Made by a program: the position numbers and the translations under genes
Part shown: one piece after another, positions 16,269 to 24,520 of the stretch
Position numbering within the stretch: position 1 is the first letter of the stretch
Layout of the letters: each line of letters opens with the position of its first letter
The notes under the pieces: model-generated
Seen by the model: only the letters and a program-made list of their open reading frames with translations
Told to the model about the DNA's origin: nothing
Databases searched by the model: none
NCBI RefSeq assembly: GCF_029212645.1
Contig: NZ_JARGND010000005.1
Span: forward strand, 1-64,000
Length of the DNA stretch: 64,000 bases
Source: Vannielia sp.
Lineage (GTDB): Bacteria; Pseudomonadota; Alphaproteobacteria; Rhodobacterales; Rhodobacteraceae
Direction of reading: 5' to 3'

Positions 16269-17171
16269 TCAGGCCGCCGCCCCCTCCAGCCGCTCGATCT
16301 CGCCGCGCAAGCCCTCACACAGCAATTCCGCAAAGCGCGAATGCCGCCGCACCCGCCGATCATCGCCATGGCGCACCAGCCAAAAGGTGCGCTTGAGGCT
16401 CCAGTCCTCGGCCAAAACCCGCTCAACCCTCGGGTCCGCGCCCAGGGCAAAACCATGCACCACGCCAAGCCCCGCCCCCTGCCGAACCCACTGGAACTGC
16501 ACCGACGCCGAGTTTGACGCCAGTTGCACCCGCTCCAGCCCCAATTCGCTAAGGTAGTCCAACTCCTTGTCAAAGATCATGTCAGGCACATATCCCACCA
16601 GCCGCCGCCCCTTCAAATCCTCCAGCCCGCTGACCGGCTGGTGCCTGAGGTGGCTGCGCGAGGCCGCAAGATAAAGGTGGTAATCCGCAATCTTCTGCAC
16701 CGTCAGCCGCGCCGCCGTGGGCCGCGACACCGCCACCGCCATATCGGCCTCGCGCCGGTTGAGGTTGAACACCCGTGGCAGCGAAACCACCTGCACCTCC
16801 AGGTCAGGATGCGCCTCGCAAATGCGGGCCACCACCTGCGGCAACAGGAAGTTGGCGCAGCCGTCCGGCGCCCCCACCCTGATGGTGCCGCCAAGCCGGT
16901 CCTCCTGCCCGCGCACCGCATCCTCGGCCGCCAGCATCGCCTGCTCCAACTCTTCGGCATGGGGCACCATCCGCTCGCCCGCCTCGCTCATCGCGTAGCC
17001 CTGTGGCGATTTCAAAAACAACTTCGAGCCCAGCGCTGCCTCCAGCCGCGCCACGCGGCGCCCCACGGTGGCCGGGTCCATCTTCAGCACCGCCCCCCCG
17101 CCCGAGAGGCTCCCCTCCCTTGCCACCGCCAGAAAAATCTTCATGTCGTCCCAGGCCGGTGCTGCCGCCAT
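16269..17171 (-). CDS. LysR-family transcriptional regulator, divergent from mmsA
   Basis: The 300-residue protein has the N-terminal winged helix (FLAVAREGSLSGGGAVLKMD then VGRRVARLEAALGSKLFLK). The effector-binding domain starts near residue 93 (GTIRVGAPDGCANFLLPQVV). The recognition-helix region DPATVGRRVARLE is normal. It is transcribed away from mmsA, with 119 bp between starts containing a TTGCA-type palindrome. This is the classic LysR layout, so it probably controls mmsA in response to a valine-pathway intermediate. That assignment is inferred from position. Confidence 0.9.
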   Translation of the reverse strand: MAAAPAWDDMKIFLAVAREGSLSGGGAVLKMDPATVGRRVARLEAALGSKLFLKSPQGYAMSEAGERMVPHAEELEQAMLAAEDAVRGQEDRLGGTIRVGAPDGCANFLLPQVVARICEAHPDLEVQVVSLPRVFNLNRREADMAVAVSRPTAARLTVQKIADYHLYLAASRSHLRHQPVSGLEDLKGRRLVGYVPDMIFDKELDYLSELGLERVQLASNSASVQFQWVRQGAGLGVVHGFALGADPRVERVLAEDWSLKRTFWLVRHGDDRRVRRHSRFAELLCEGLRGEIERLEGAAA

Positions 17172-17193
17172 GCTCTCTCTCCTCTGAACCGTC

Positions 17194-17207
17194 TTGCATT
17201 ATTGCAA
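17194..17207. promoter_or_regulatory. putative LysR binding site
   Basis: TTGCATTATTGCAA is an inverted repeat with TTGCA arms and a four-base spacer, 23 bases upstream of the LysR start. A related half-site, TTAATGCAA, lies about 34 bases further along toward mmsA (17241-17249). Two sites in a divergent gap are typical of LysR regulators. Confidence 0.6.
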
Positions 17208-17290
17208 AGCGCTTTTGCCAAGCTGCCGCTTTTACCTCGATTAATGCAAGAGTAAGGTCGCCGCAATTCAAACCCCCGGAGGAAAACCCC

Positions 17291-18790
17291 ATGGAAGAGA
17301 TCGGCCACTTCATCAACGGCACCCGCACCGCAGGCACGTCAGGGCGCACCGCCGATGTGATGAACCCCGCCACCGGCGAAGTGCAGGGCAAGGTTGCCCT
17401 CGCCACCACCGCCGAGGTCAACGACGCGGTTGCCAAAGCCGCCGAGGCGCAAAAGGCATGGGGGGCCACCAACCCGCAGCGCCGCGCCCGCGTGATGATG
17501 AAATTCGGCGCGCTGATCAACGAGAACATGGATGCGCTGGCCGAGGCGGTTGCCCGCGAACACGGCAAAACCCTCCCCGATGCACGCGGCGATGTGCAGC
17601 GCGGCCTTGAGGTGGTTGAGTTCTGCATGGGTGCGCCCCACCTGCTCAAAGGGGATTTCACCGATGATGGCGGCCCGGGGATCGACCTGCATTCCATGCG
17701 CCAGCCGCTTGGCGTTGTCGCCGGGATCACCCCGTTCAACTTCCCCGCCATGATCCCGCTGTGGAAAATGGCCGGCGCTCTGGCCTGCGGCAACGCGATG
17801 ATCCTGAAGCCCTCCGAGCGCGTGCCCACCACCGCCATGATGCTGGCCGAGCTGATGCAGGAAGCCGGCCTGCCCGATGGCGTGCTGCAAGTGGTGAACG
17901 GTGACAAGGAGGCGGTTGACGCGCTTCTCGACAATGACACCATCCAGGCCGTCGCCTTTGTTGGCTCCACCCCGATCGCCCATTACATTTACAGCCGCGC
18001 CACCGCCAACGGCAAACGCGCCCAGTGCTTTGGCGGCGCCAAGAACCACATGGTCATCATGCCCGATGCCGATATGGACAAGGCCGCTGACGCGCTGGTT
18101 GGCGCAGGCTTTGGCGCGGCAGGCGAACGCTGCATGGCGATCTCGGTTGCCGTGCCAGTGGGCAAGGACACCGCCGATGCGCTGATCGAAAAGCTGGTCC
18201 CCCGTGTCGAGGCGCTCAAGGTTGGCCCCTATACCTCTGAGAATGATGTCGATTACGGGCCCGTTATCACCGCAGCCGCCAAGGAGCGCATCCTCGGGCT
18301 GGTCAACTCCGGCGTCAATGAGGGCGCAGAGCTGGTGGTTGATGGCCGCGACTTCTCGCTGCAAGGCTACGAAGAGGGCTATTTCGTTGGCCCGTCGCTG
18401 TTTGACAACGTGACCCCGGATATGGAGATCTACCGCGAAGAGATCTTCGGCCCGGTGCTGTGCCAGGTGCGTGCCGACAGCTATGATGAAGCCCTGCAAC
18501 TGGTGATGGACAACCCCTATGGCAACGGCACCGCGATCTACACCGCCGATGGCGACGTGGCCCGCGATTATGCCCACCGGGTGAATGTCGGCATGGTCGG
18601 GATCAACTTCCCCATCCCGGTGCCGCTCAGCTACCACACTTTCGGCGGCTGGAAGGCCTCGGGCTTTGGCGATCTCAACCAGTTCGGCCCCGATGCGTTC
18701 CGCTTCTATACCCGCACCAAAACCGTCACCTCCCGCTGGTTCTCCGGCATCAAGGACGGCGGCGAGTTTGCCTTCAAGCAAATGGACTGA
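17291..18790 (+). CDS. mmsA: methylmalonate-semialdehyde dehydrogenase (CoA-acylating)
   Basis: The 499-residue protein is a full-length aldehyde dehydrogenase of the MmsA group. It has GVVAGITPFNFPAMIPLWK, the NAD-binding VAFVGSTPIAHYIY, and FGAAGERCMAISVAV with the catalytic Cys. The family Glu position shows GGAKNHMVIMPDAD, the CoA-acylating variant that lacks the general-base Glu of ordinary ALDHs. It converts methylmalonate semialdehyde to propionyl-CoA at the end of valine and thymine breakdown. The ATG follows GGAGG with a seven-base spacer. The rest of the valine operon lies 4.6 kb downstream, separated by accessory DNA. Confidence 0.96.
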   Translation: MEEIGHFINGTRTAGTSGRTADVMNPATGEVQGKVALATTAEVNDAVAKAAEAQKAWGATNPQRRARVMMKFGALINENMDALAEAVAREHGKTLPDARGDVQRGLEVVEFCMGAPHLLKGDFTDDGGPGIDLHSMRQPLGVVAGITPFNFPAMIPLWKMAGALACGNAMILKPSERVPTTAMMLAELMQEAGLPDGVLQVVNGDKEAVDALLDNDTIQAVAFVGSTPIAHYIYSRATANGKRAQCFGGAKNHMVIMPDADMDKAADALVGAGFGAAGERCMAISVAVPVGKDTADALIEKLVPRVEALKVGPYTSENDVDYGPVITAAAKERILGLVNSGVNEGAELVVDGRDFSLQGYEEGYFVGPSLFDNVTPDMEIYREEIFGPVLCQVRADSYDEALQLVMDNPYGNGTAIYTADGDVARDYAHRVNVGMVGINFPIPVPLSYHTFGGWKASGFGDLNQFGPDAFRFYTRTKTVTSRWFSGIKDGGEFAFKQMD

Positions 18791-18819
18791 TTGGCCCCTC
18801 GCCAATCTGCACCACTTTC

Positions 18820-18847
18820 AAAGGGCGGCCCATCGGGTCGCCCTTTG
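18820..18847 (+). terminator. rho-independent terminator after mmsA
   Basis: AAAGGGCGGCCC, a short ATC loop and GGGTCGCCCTTT form a 12-base stem with one mismatch, 29 bases beyond the mmsA stop. The T run is short, so termination may be partial. Confidence 0.65.
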
Positions 18848-18930
18848 CGCGCGCCGTTCCCCGCTGGACTTCCCTTGACCTATTGGTAAAGAATGGTCCG
18901 CGCAGGAAACAACAGCAGAAAAAACGCGCA

Positions 18931-19347
18931 ATGCCCGTCACCTACCAGATCCTCGCCGATCTCGGCATCGTCTATGTTCGCTACGATGGCCCCATGGATG
19001 TCGCCGAAAGCGGGGCGCTCTTTGCCAGCTACATGGCCGATCCCGGCTTTCGCCCCGGACAAAAGCAGCTTGTCGACCTGTCGCGCATCACCGGGTACGA
19101 GCGTGATTTTGCCGGGCTGCTCGCCCTTCAGGCCAAAAAGGCCGAAGCCTTCCTGCAAGGCCCCGAAACCATCATCGTCTACTACGCCCCCGGCGGCGTG
19201 GCCCGCGAGGTGGCCCATCTCGCCATGCGCAGCTGGGAAAACCTCGATGCCATCGTCGCCCTGGTGCAAGATACCGAAGCAGGCACACTCTCCGTCCTCG
19301 GTCTTTCAGAAACCAGCTTCTCCGCCCTCATCCAGGGCGCGGTCTGA
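18931..19347 (+). CDS. hypothetical STAS/SpoIIAA-like protein
   Basis: The 138-residue protein alternates predicted strands and helices: an N-terminal strand pair (YQILADLGIVYVRYDGPMD), a helix, then DLSRITGYERDFAGLLALQ, and a later strand IIVYYAPGGVAREVA. The pattern resembles small SpoIIAA/STAS-like domain proteins common in Roseobacters. No catalytic residue stands out. The ATG at 18931 is preferred to one 48 bases upstream because the conserved-looking fold begins there. It is the first gene of the accessory block that separates mmsA from the other valine genes. Confidence 0.75.
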   Translation: MPVTYQILADLGIVYVRYDGPMDVAESGALFASYMADPGFRPGQKQLVDLSRITGYERDFAGLLALQAKKAEAFLQGPETIIVYYAPGGVAREVAHLAMRSWENLDAIVALVQDTEAGTLSVLGLSETSFSALIQGAV

Positions 19348-19396
19348 CCCCCGGTGCGCCCTTCCCAAAGCCCGCCGCATCGGGCAGTCTTTGCCC

Positions 19397-19882
19397 ATGA
19401 CACCGCGCTATTTTCTGAACCGCCTGCGCGAAGCGGGTGATGCCCTCCTTTGTGTGACCACGCCCGAAGGCGAGATCGCCCGCCTCACCCTGCATGAGCT
19501 GCGCATCACCGAAAGCCGTGCAGCCCGCCCCGGCGCGGCCCCCGAAAGCTGGAAAGAAACCCTGCTCAGCCTCGCCCCCGGCCCCGGCCCGATCCTGCGC
19601 GCCTCGACCCTCGCCAGCGAGCTTGCCTCCTGCCTCAAGGCGCTCCCCGAGGCCGAGAACCTGCCGCTCTTCATCGAGATCACCCGCGCCGGAACCGGCC
19701 CCCGCCGCCACCGCCTCGCGCCCCCCGAAGCGACCGGCGCCCGCCTGCTGATCCCCCTCACCGAAACCACCGAGTCCGCCCGCCCCATCGCCCCCCACGC
19801 CCATAATCACGATGACGACCAAGGGCACGACCACGGGCACACCCGCGAAAACCACCCCCCAAAGCCCCTCCCCAACCTCTAA
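19397..19882 (+). CDS. hypothetical protein with His/Asp-rich tail
   Basis: The 161-residue protein has a mixed, Ala/Arg-rich body starting MTPRYFLNRLREAGDALLCV. Its C-terminal tail has HAHNHDDDQGHDHGH at about residues 135-150. Such tails bind divalent metals in metallochaperones and zinc transporters, but the body matches nothing recognised here. No signal peptide is visible. It reads in the same direction as the gene at 18931, 49 bases downstream. Codon use is like the surroundings. The coding call rests on frame length and codon bias. Confidence 0.55.
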   Translation: MTPRYFLNRLREAGDALLCVTTPEGEIARLTLHELRITESRAARPGAAPESWKETLLSLAPGPGPILRASTLASELASCLKALPEAENLPLFIEITRAGTGPRRHRLAPPEATGARLLIPLTETTESARPIAPHAHNHDDDQGHDHGHTRENHPPKPLPNL

Positions 19883-20013
19883 GCACTCAACCGCATGCCC
19901 GGCTTGGATTGGCCTTGGGTGGACCGTCCTTCGGTTGAGCGGACCGGGCCTTTCTGCCGCAGATTATAAAGGTTCGGGCACACACACCCCGACCGGAATC
20001 AAGCCGCAGGCGC

Positions 20014-20150
20014 CGGTCGAGCGCCTGCCCGTCCGGCGGGCTGGCGCTACCTTGCCACCAGCGCCCCGAATGAACGGAAGATGACCTTGTAACCATAAAG
20101 GGCTTCCGAAAGGACGTTGGGGCGCCATCCCACGGGCAGGCGCGCGACCG
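20014..20150 (-). repeat. 137-bp dispersed element with terminal inverted repeats, copy 1
   Basis: Read on the minus strand the unit starts CGGTCGCGCGCCTGCCCGTG and ends ACGGGCAGGCGCTCGACCG, terminal inverted repeats of about 19 bases with one gap. Its internal sequence, including GCCCTTTATGGTTACAAGG, matches the oppositely oriented unit at 22029-22166. Similarity continues about 26 bases beyond one end (to 19988). It lies in a 567-bp gene-free stretch (19883-20449). The remainder of that stretch shows no gene or RNA that could be recognised, despite several long antisense frames. Confidence 0.8.
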
Positions 20151-20449
20151 TCTTGGGTTGCGTCCAGTCGCCCCCCAAACCGTCCTCCAAAACAGCACAA
20201 AAAGCCGTCTCAGCCGTCCCCCTCATCACACAAACCCACCCACCATCCTTCTGATCTCGCCATCACCCTACATCGCCCTTGCGCTCTCAACGGCAAGATC
20301 AGCGCCAATACCCTCCTCACTGGCCGTCCGGCGCGGAAAGTGATCCAAACAGCGCCCCAAAGCCCCCTCCTCACGCCAGCCCCAAACCGCCCGCCCCCCG
20401 GAACCAACCGCCCCTGCCTGCGTTCTCCCAATAACCGAAAGGACATCCC

Positions 20450-20746
20450 ATGCCCCGCGCCCTCGCCAAAGCCGCCCTTGCCCTCACCCTCACCGCCGCC
20501 CCCCTCGCGGCGCAAACCGCCTGCCCGCAAGGCACCATCCTCGCCGATAGCGCCTGCCACCTGCCCGGTGACACCAGCGTAACCACCTTCAACCAGCCGC
20601 AAGTCGAAGACACCAAGGTCTATGACCTCACTGCCAATGGCCCCTTCGGCATCACCCGCTACGAAGATGCGCAGCGCGTGACGCTCAGTAATAACAGCCT
20701 CCTGATCACCAACCCCGATGTCGACCTGACGGTGATTGCCGACTGA
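20450..20746 (+). CDS. small secreted protein, unknown function
   Basis: The 98-residue product has a signal peptide of about 21 residues (MPRALAKAALALTLTAAPLA). A short mature part follows with a Cys pair near its start (ACPQGTILADSACHLPGD) that could form a disulfide. The rest looks beta-rich. An AAAGGAC ribosome site precedes the ATG. It lies between two inverted copies of a repeat element and just upstream of the carboxylate-amine ligase. No family was recognised. Confidence 0.7.
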   Translation: MPRALAKAALALTLTAAPLAAQTACPQGTILADSACHLPGDTSVTTFNQPQVEDTKVYDLTANGPFGITRYEDAQRVTLSNNSLLITNPDVDLTVIAD

Positions 20747-20830
20747 CGCCGCCCAATTTCCCTTCCCTCCCTCTTCGCCCCGGTGCACCATGTGCCGGGG
20801 CGCCGTGCCCTTCGCGCAAGGGGGATCAAA

Positions 20831-21964
20831 ATGGCCGTCACACAACCAAGCTTCTCGCTGGGCATCGAGGAAGAATACCTCCTCGTTGACCGCGACAGCC
20901 TCGAACTGGCCACCGCTCCCCCCGAGCTGATGGAAGATTGCACCACCGAGCTGGCCGATCAGGTCAGCCCCGAATTTCTGCAATGCCAGATCGAAATCGG
21001 CACCCGCAAATGCGCCACCATCGCCGAGGCGCGTGATGACCTGAAGCGCCTGCGCTCTGCCGTCTCCCGCTGCGCGGCGCGCTATAACCTCGCCCCCATC
21101 GCCACCGCCTGCCACCCCTTCGCCGATTGGAAAGACCAGCACCACACCGATCGCGCCCGCTACAACACCCTGCGCGATGACCTCGGCGGCGTGGTCCGCC
21201 GGATGCTGATCTGCGGGATGCACGTCCACGTCGGGATTGATAACGACGACCTGCGCGCAGACCTGCTCCCGCAACTCAGCTACTTCCTGCCGCATCTCCT
21301 GGCGCTCTCGGCCTCCTCGCCCTTCTGGCAGGGGCAGGATACCGGCCTCTCCTCCTACCGGTTGTCGGTGTTCGATAACCTGCCGCGCACCGGCCTGCCG
21401 CCCACCTTTGAAAGCTTCGCCGAATATGAGCGCACGGTAGATGCACTGGTCGATCTCGGCGTCATCGAAGACAGCACCAAGATCTGGTGGGATCTGCGCC
21501 CCTCTCACCGCTTCCCCACCCTCGAAACCCGCATCTGCGACGTAACCCCCCGGATCGAAGACACGCTCTCCATCGCCGCCGCCAACCAGGCCCTCTTGCG
21601 GATGCTCTGGCGGATGCGGGTGCGTAACCTGCGCTGGCGGCACTACGGGCGCTTCCTGATCGCCGAAAACCGCTGGCGCGCCCAGCGATACGGCGTCAAC
21701 GAAGGGCTGATCGACTTTGGCGCCCACCAGATCACCCCCATGCCAGACCTCGTGAACGAACTGATCGCCCTGCTCGAAAAAGACGCCCACGCCCTCGGCT
21801 CCACCGCCGAACTCGAACGCCTGAGCGAGATCGCCACCCAAGGCACCTCCGCCGACCGCCAACGCGCCGTCTACACCGGCAACCGCGAGTCCGGCGCAAG
21901 CCACAACGCCGCCATGCGCTCGGTGGTCGAGCATCTGATAGACGAGTTTCATGAGGGGCTTTGA
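20831..21964 (+). CDS. carboxylate-amine ligase, YbdK/GCS2 family
   Basis: The 377-residue protein matches the GCS2 family: [11 protein letters not shown] at the N-terminus, a central CGMHVHVGI with metal-binding His residues, and [20 protein letters not shown] near the C-terminal third. YbdK-type enzymes ligate an amine to the gamma-carboxylate of glutamate using ATP, with weak glutamate-cysteine ligase activity in E. coli. The natural product is unknown. The ATG at 20831 begins just before the conserved motif. The gene sits inside the 1.9-kb segment bounded by inverted copies of the 137-bp element. Confidence 0.9.
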   Translation: MAVTQPSFSLGIEEEYLLVDRDSLELATAPPELMEDCTTELADQVSPEFLQCQIEIGTRKCATIAEARDDLKRLRSAVSRCAARYNLAPIATACHPFADWKDQHHTDRARYNTLRDDLGGVVRRMLICGMHVHVGIDNDDLRADLLPQLSYFLPHLLALSASSPFWQGQDTGLSSYRLSVFDNLPRTGLPPTFESFAEYERTVDALVDLGVIEDSTKIWWDLRPSHRFPTLETRICDVTPRIEDTLSIAAANQALLRMLWRMRVRNLRWRHYGRFLIAENRWRAQRYGVNEGLIDFGAHQITPMPDLVNELIALLEKDAHALGSTAELERLSEIATQGTSADRQRAVYTGNRESGASHNAAMRSVVEHLIDEFHEGL

Positions 21965-22028
21965 GGGGGCTGCGGAGATTACCGTGACGATTAAGTAAGC
22001 CGCCCCCCACCCAATCCCCCACACAAGG

Positions 22029-22166
22029 CGGTCGCGCGCCTGCCCGTGGGGTGGCGCTCCAACGTCAGTTCAAAAGCCCTTTATGGTCGCAAGATCATCT
22101 TCCGCCCCTTCGAAGCGCTATCGTCCAACCAGCGCCAGCCCGCCGGAACGGGCAGGCGCTCGACCG
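22029..22166 (+). repeat. 138-bp dispersed element with terminal inverted repeats, copy 2
   Basis: This copy starts CGGTCGCGCGCCTGCCCGTG and ends ACGGGCAGGCGCTCGACCG. It is in inverse orientation to the copy at 20014-20150 and shares its interior (GCCCTTTATGGT and CAAGATCATCTTCCG). Homology extends past the end to about 22191. It occupies the middle of a 352-bp gap (21965-22316). The remaining bases become AT-rich toward the GIY-YIG gene and hold nothing else recognised. Confidence 0.8.
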
Positions 22167-22316
22167 GCGCCTTCGGCTTGATTCCGGTCGGGATGGAAGT
22201 GGCGGCTATCACTCTGACTTGGCCTGCTGGAAGTCCGGTCAGCGGACGGATCAGACCTTCAATAAATTTCAGAATAAATTACAACTATGCTAGGCTTTGC
22301 GCAAAATTTTCCCGCT

Positions 22317-23099
22317 CTAAATGTTCCAATAGCGTACTGGGTTTTGAATATGTTTCATTCCTTCAATCGATATCCGCTTGCCTCGGTCACCGACGAATTT
22401 TTCCCAAGCATTTTTCGGTGCAGGAGTGCCGTTGAATCCTTTTCGATCAGGACTTTCGCCGCCCATAGGCACACGATCAGGAAAGTTGGCATGTGTTGCA
22501 TCCAGCCATTCATTCGCGACAAAGGCACCGACAACAACGCCTTTGACAACCGCCAAAATATAGTCAGCGGCATCAGCCCTGCTCTTGGAAATTCGCCAAG
22601 CCAGTCGTGTTTGTTGATATATGGCACACACATCCGACCTATCTTCCAAACGATTGATGTTGATAAGGACTAGCTTCTCTTCAGGTTCAACATCGATCTC
22701 TGGAAGGGCATATTTGTCGATTATTTCAATGACATTCATTGGGCCTTTTGCTCCGCTACCGTAACCACCTTGAACATTTGTTAGGCCGGGAAATGCGTCA
22801 ATCAGAGAAGCCTCTACTTCAAGTATTGCGGCATCTGGAATGTCATGGCGATGAATGACGTAAGACACCTCAAGACCCGCGTTCTTAATCTCGGCAATAC
22901 GGGAAAATTTCAATGAGATTGAATCGTCGTTGTCGTCAATCAGTTTCTCATGTCTTGCTGCTGCGTGTGCAAAGACACGATTCCCCTTACCTTTTCCAAC
23001 ATAAAACGTTTCGCCATTTCTTGGATCAATCAAACGATAGACGTAGTTTCCAATCTTTTCGGAAACGCCGGCGGGAAACCCTGAGATCACTTCCATCAA
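22317..23099 (-). CDS. LEM3-like GIY-YIG domain protein
   Basis: The 260-residue protein starts with a GIY-YIG-type nuclease fold: NYVYRLIDPRNGETFYVGKG (residues 18-37), followed by GNRVFAHA. A conserved Glu lies in ILEVEASLIDAFPGLTN near residue 95. This is the LEM3-like subgroup, where the motif reads YVYRLID and FYVGKG. The C-terminal half (about 130-250) has GVVVGAFVANEWLDAT and a conserved GFNGTPAP, a separate accessory domain. The gene is clearly AT-richer than its neighbours and stands alone, which suggests horizontal transfer. A defence or DNA-processing role is possible but unproven. Confidence 0.85.
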   Translation of the reverse strand: MMEVISGFPAGVSEKIGNYVYRLIDPRNGETFYVGKGKGNRVFAHAAARHEKLIDDNDDSISLKFSRIAEIKNAGLEVSYVIHRHDIPDAAILEVEASLIDAFPGLTNVQGGYGSGAKGPMNVIEIIDKYALPEIDVEPEEKLVLININRLEDRSDVCAIYQQTRLAWRISKSRADAADYILAVVKGVVVGAFVANEWLDATHANFPDRVPMGGESPDRKGFNGTPAPKNAWEKFVGDRGKRISIEGMKHIQNPVRYWNI

Positions 23100-23337
23100 C
23101 CGCTCCTAAACCTTCGGACTGTACAGAGAAATATTATTTGCACTTACAGCATTCCGTCCACCCTGAATTTTAGTAAGTAGGCCTGTTGATGGCGTAAGAT
23201 TGGGCTCGTAGGAGACCTCCACCCCTAACCCGTCCTTCCAATCCTCACCACCGCGCGGCCCCACCTCCCGCATAGCCCCCTGCCCGGCCAAACTCCCCCC
23301 ATCTCCCCCCTTGCCAAATCCCGCTCCACCCCTCAAA

Positions 23338-23353
23338 TTGAACATGCGTTCAA
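23338..23353. promoter_or_regulatory. inverted repeat upstream of acyl-CoA dehydrogenase
   Basis: TTGAACATGCGTTCAA has perfect six-base arms with a four-base spacer, 28 bases upstream of the operon's first ATG. Such sites are typical for TetR- or GntR-type acyl-CoA-responsive repressors. No matching regulator gene is adjacent. Confidence 0.55.
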
Positions 23354-23380
23354 ATCAGCGCCACCGGGGAGGATCACAGC

Positions 23381-24520
23381 ATGGATTTCGCGCTTACCGA
23401 AGAACAGTCCGCCATTTTTGATATGGCCCGCGATTTCGGGGCCAATACCATCGCGCCCCACGCCGCTCAGTGGGAGAAGGATGGCATCATCCCCAAAACC
23501 CTCTGGCCCGAGCTTGGCGCCCTTGGCCTCGGCGGCATCTATGTCTCCGAAGAGAGCGGCGGCTCCGGTCTCACCCGGCTTGATGCGACCCTCGCCTTCG
23601 AGGCGCTCTCCATGGCCTGCCCCTCGGTTGCCGCCTTCCTGTCGATCCACAACATGTGCGCCCGCATGATCGACGGTTACGGCTCCCCCGAGATGAAAGA
23701 GCGCCTCCTGCCCGGCGCCGTCTCCATGGAAACCGTCTACTCCTACTGCCTCACCGAGCCCGGCGCAGGCTCTGATGCCGCCGCGCTCAAAACCCGCGCC
23801 ACCCGCACCGATGAGGGCTACAGCCTCACCGGCACCAAGGCCTTCATCTCGGGCGGCGGCTACTCGGATGCCTATGTCGTCATGGCCCGCACCGGGGATG
23901 ACGGCCCGCATGGCATCTCCACCCTGGTCGTCGAGGATGGCGCCCCCGGCCTCAGCTTCGGCGGGCTCGAAGACAAGATGGGCTGGCGCGCGCAACCCAC
24001 CCGGCAGGTGCAGTTCGATACCTGCATCACCCCCGCCAAGAACCTGCTCGGCGAAGAGGGCAAGGGCTTCAAATATGCCATGGCCGGGCTGGATGGCGGG
24101 CGGCTCAATATCGCGGCCTGCTCGCTTGGCGCGGCCCAGGCCGCCCTCACCCAAACCCTCGCCTACATGGACGAGCGCCGCGCCTTCGGCAAATCCCTCA
24201 ATGAGTTTCAGGCCCTCCAGTTCAAGCTCGCCGATATGGAAATCGAGCTGCAAGCCGCCCGCGTTTTCCTGCGCCAGGCCGCATGGAAGATCGACACCGC
24301 CGCAACAGACGCCACCCGCCACTGCGCCATGGCCAAGGCCTTTACCACCGAGGTGGGCAACCGCGTGGTCGATACCTGCCTCCAGCTTCACGGCGGCTAT
24401 GGCTACCTTGCTGACTATGGCATCGAAAAGCTGCTGCGCGATGTGCGCGTGCATCGCATCCTTGAAGGCACCAACGAGATCATGCGCCTGATCGTCGCCC
24501 GCGGGATGCTCGCCCAATGA
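23381..24520 (+). CDS. acyl-CoA dehydrogenase (isobutyryl-CoA dehydrogenase-like)
   Basis: The 379-residue enzyme has the standard acyl-CoA dehydrogenase order. An N-terminal helical domain comes first, then YSYCLTEPGAGSDAAALKTR, then KAFISGGGYSDAYVVMARTG. The C-terminal part has AFGKSLNEFQALQFKLADM and the catalytic region YGIEKLLRDVRVHRILEGTN. It probably oxidises isobutyryl-CoA to methacrylyl-CoA, because the next two genes encode the following valine-pathway steps. Its stop overlaps the next ATG (ATGA). Short-branched substrates are inferred from context, not from residues. Confidence 0.92.
   Translation: MDFALTEEQSAIFDMARDFGANTIAPHAAQWEKDGIIPKTLWPELGALGLGGIYVSEESGGSGLTRLDATLAFEALSMACPSVAAFLSIHNMCARMIDGYGSPEMKERLLPGAVSMETVYSYCLTEPGAGSDAAALKTRATRTDEGYSLTGTKAFISGGGYSDAYVVMARTGDDGPHGISTLVVEDGAPGLSFGGLEDKMGWRAQPTRQVQFDTCITPAKNLLGEEGKGFKYAMAGLDGGRLNIAACSLGAAQAALTQTLAYMDERRAFGKSLNEFQALQFKLADMEIELQAARVFLRQAAWKIDTAATDATRHCAMAKAFTTEVGNRVVDTCLQLHGGYGYLADYGIEKLLRDVRVHRILEGTNEIMRLIVARGMLAQ

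Noticed and set aside
20210-22024. 604-codon minus-strand open frame opposite the YbdK-type ligase
   Set aside because: Shadow frame of a real gene in GC-rich DNA. It also runs across the small secreted gene and has no recognisable motif.
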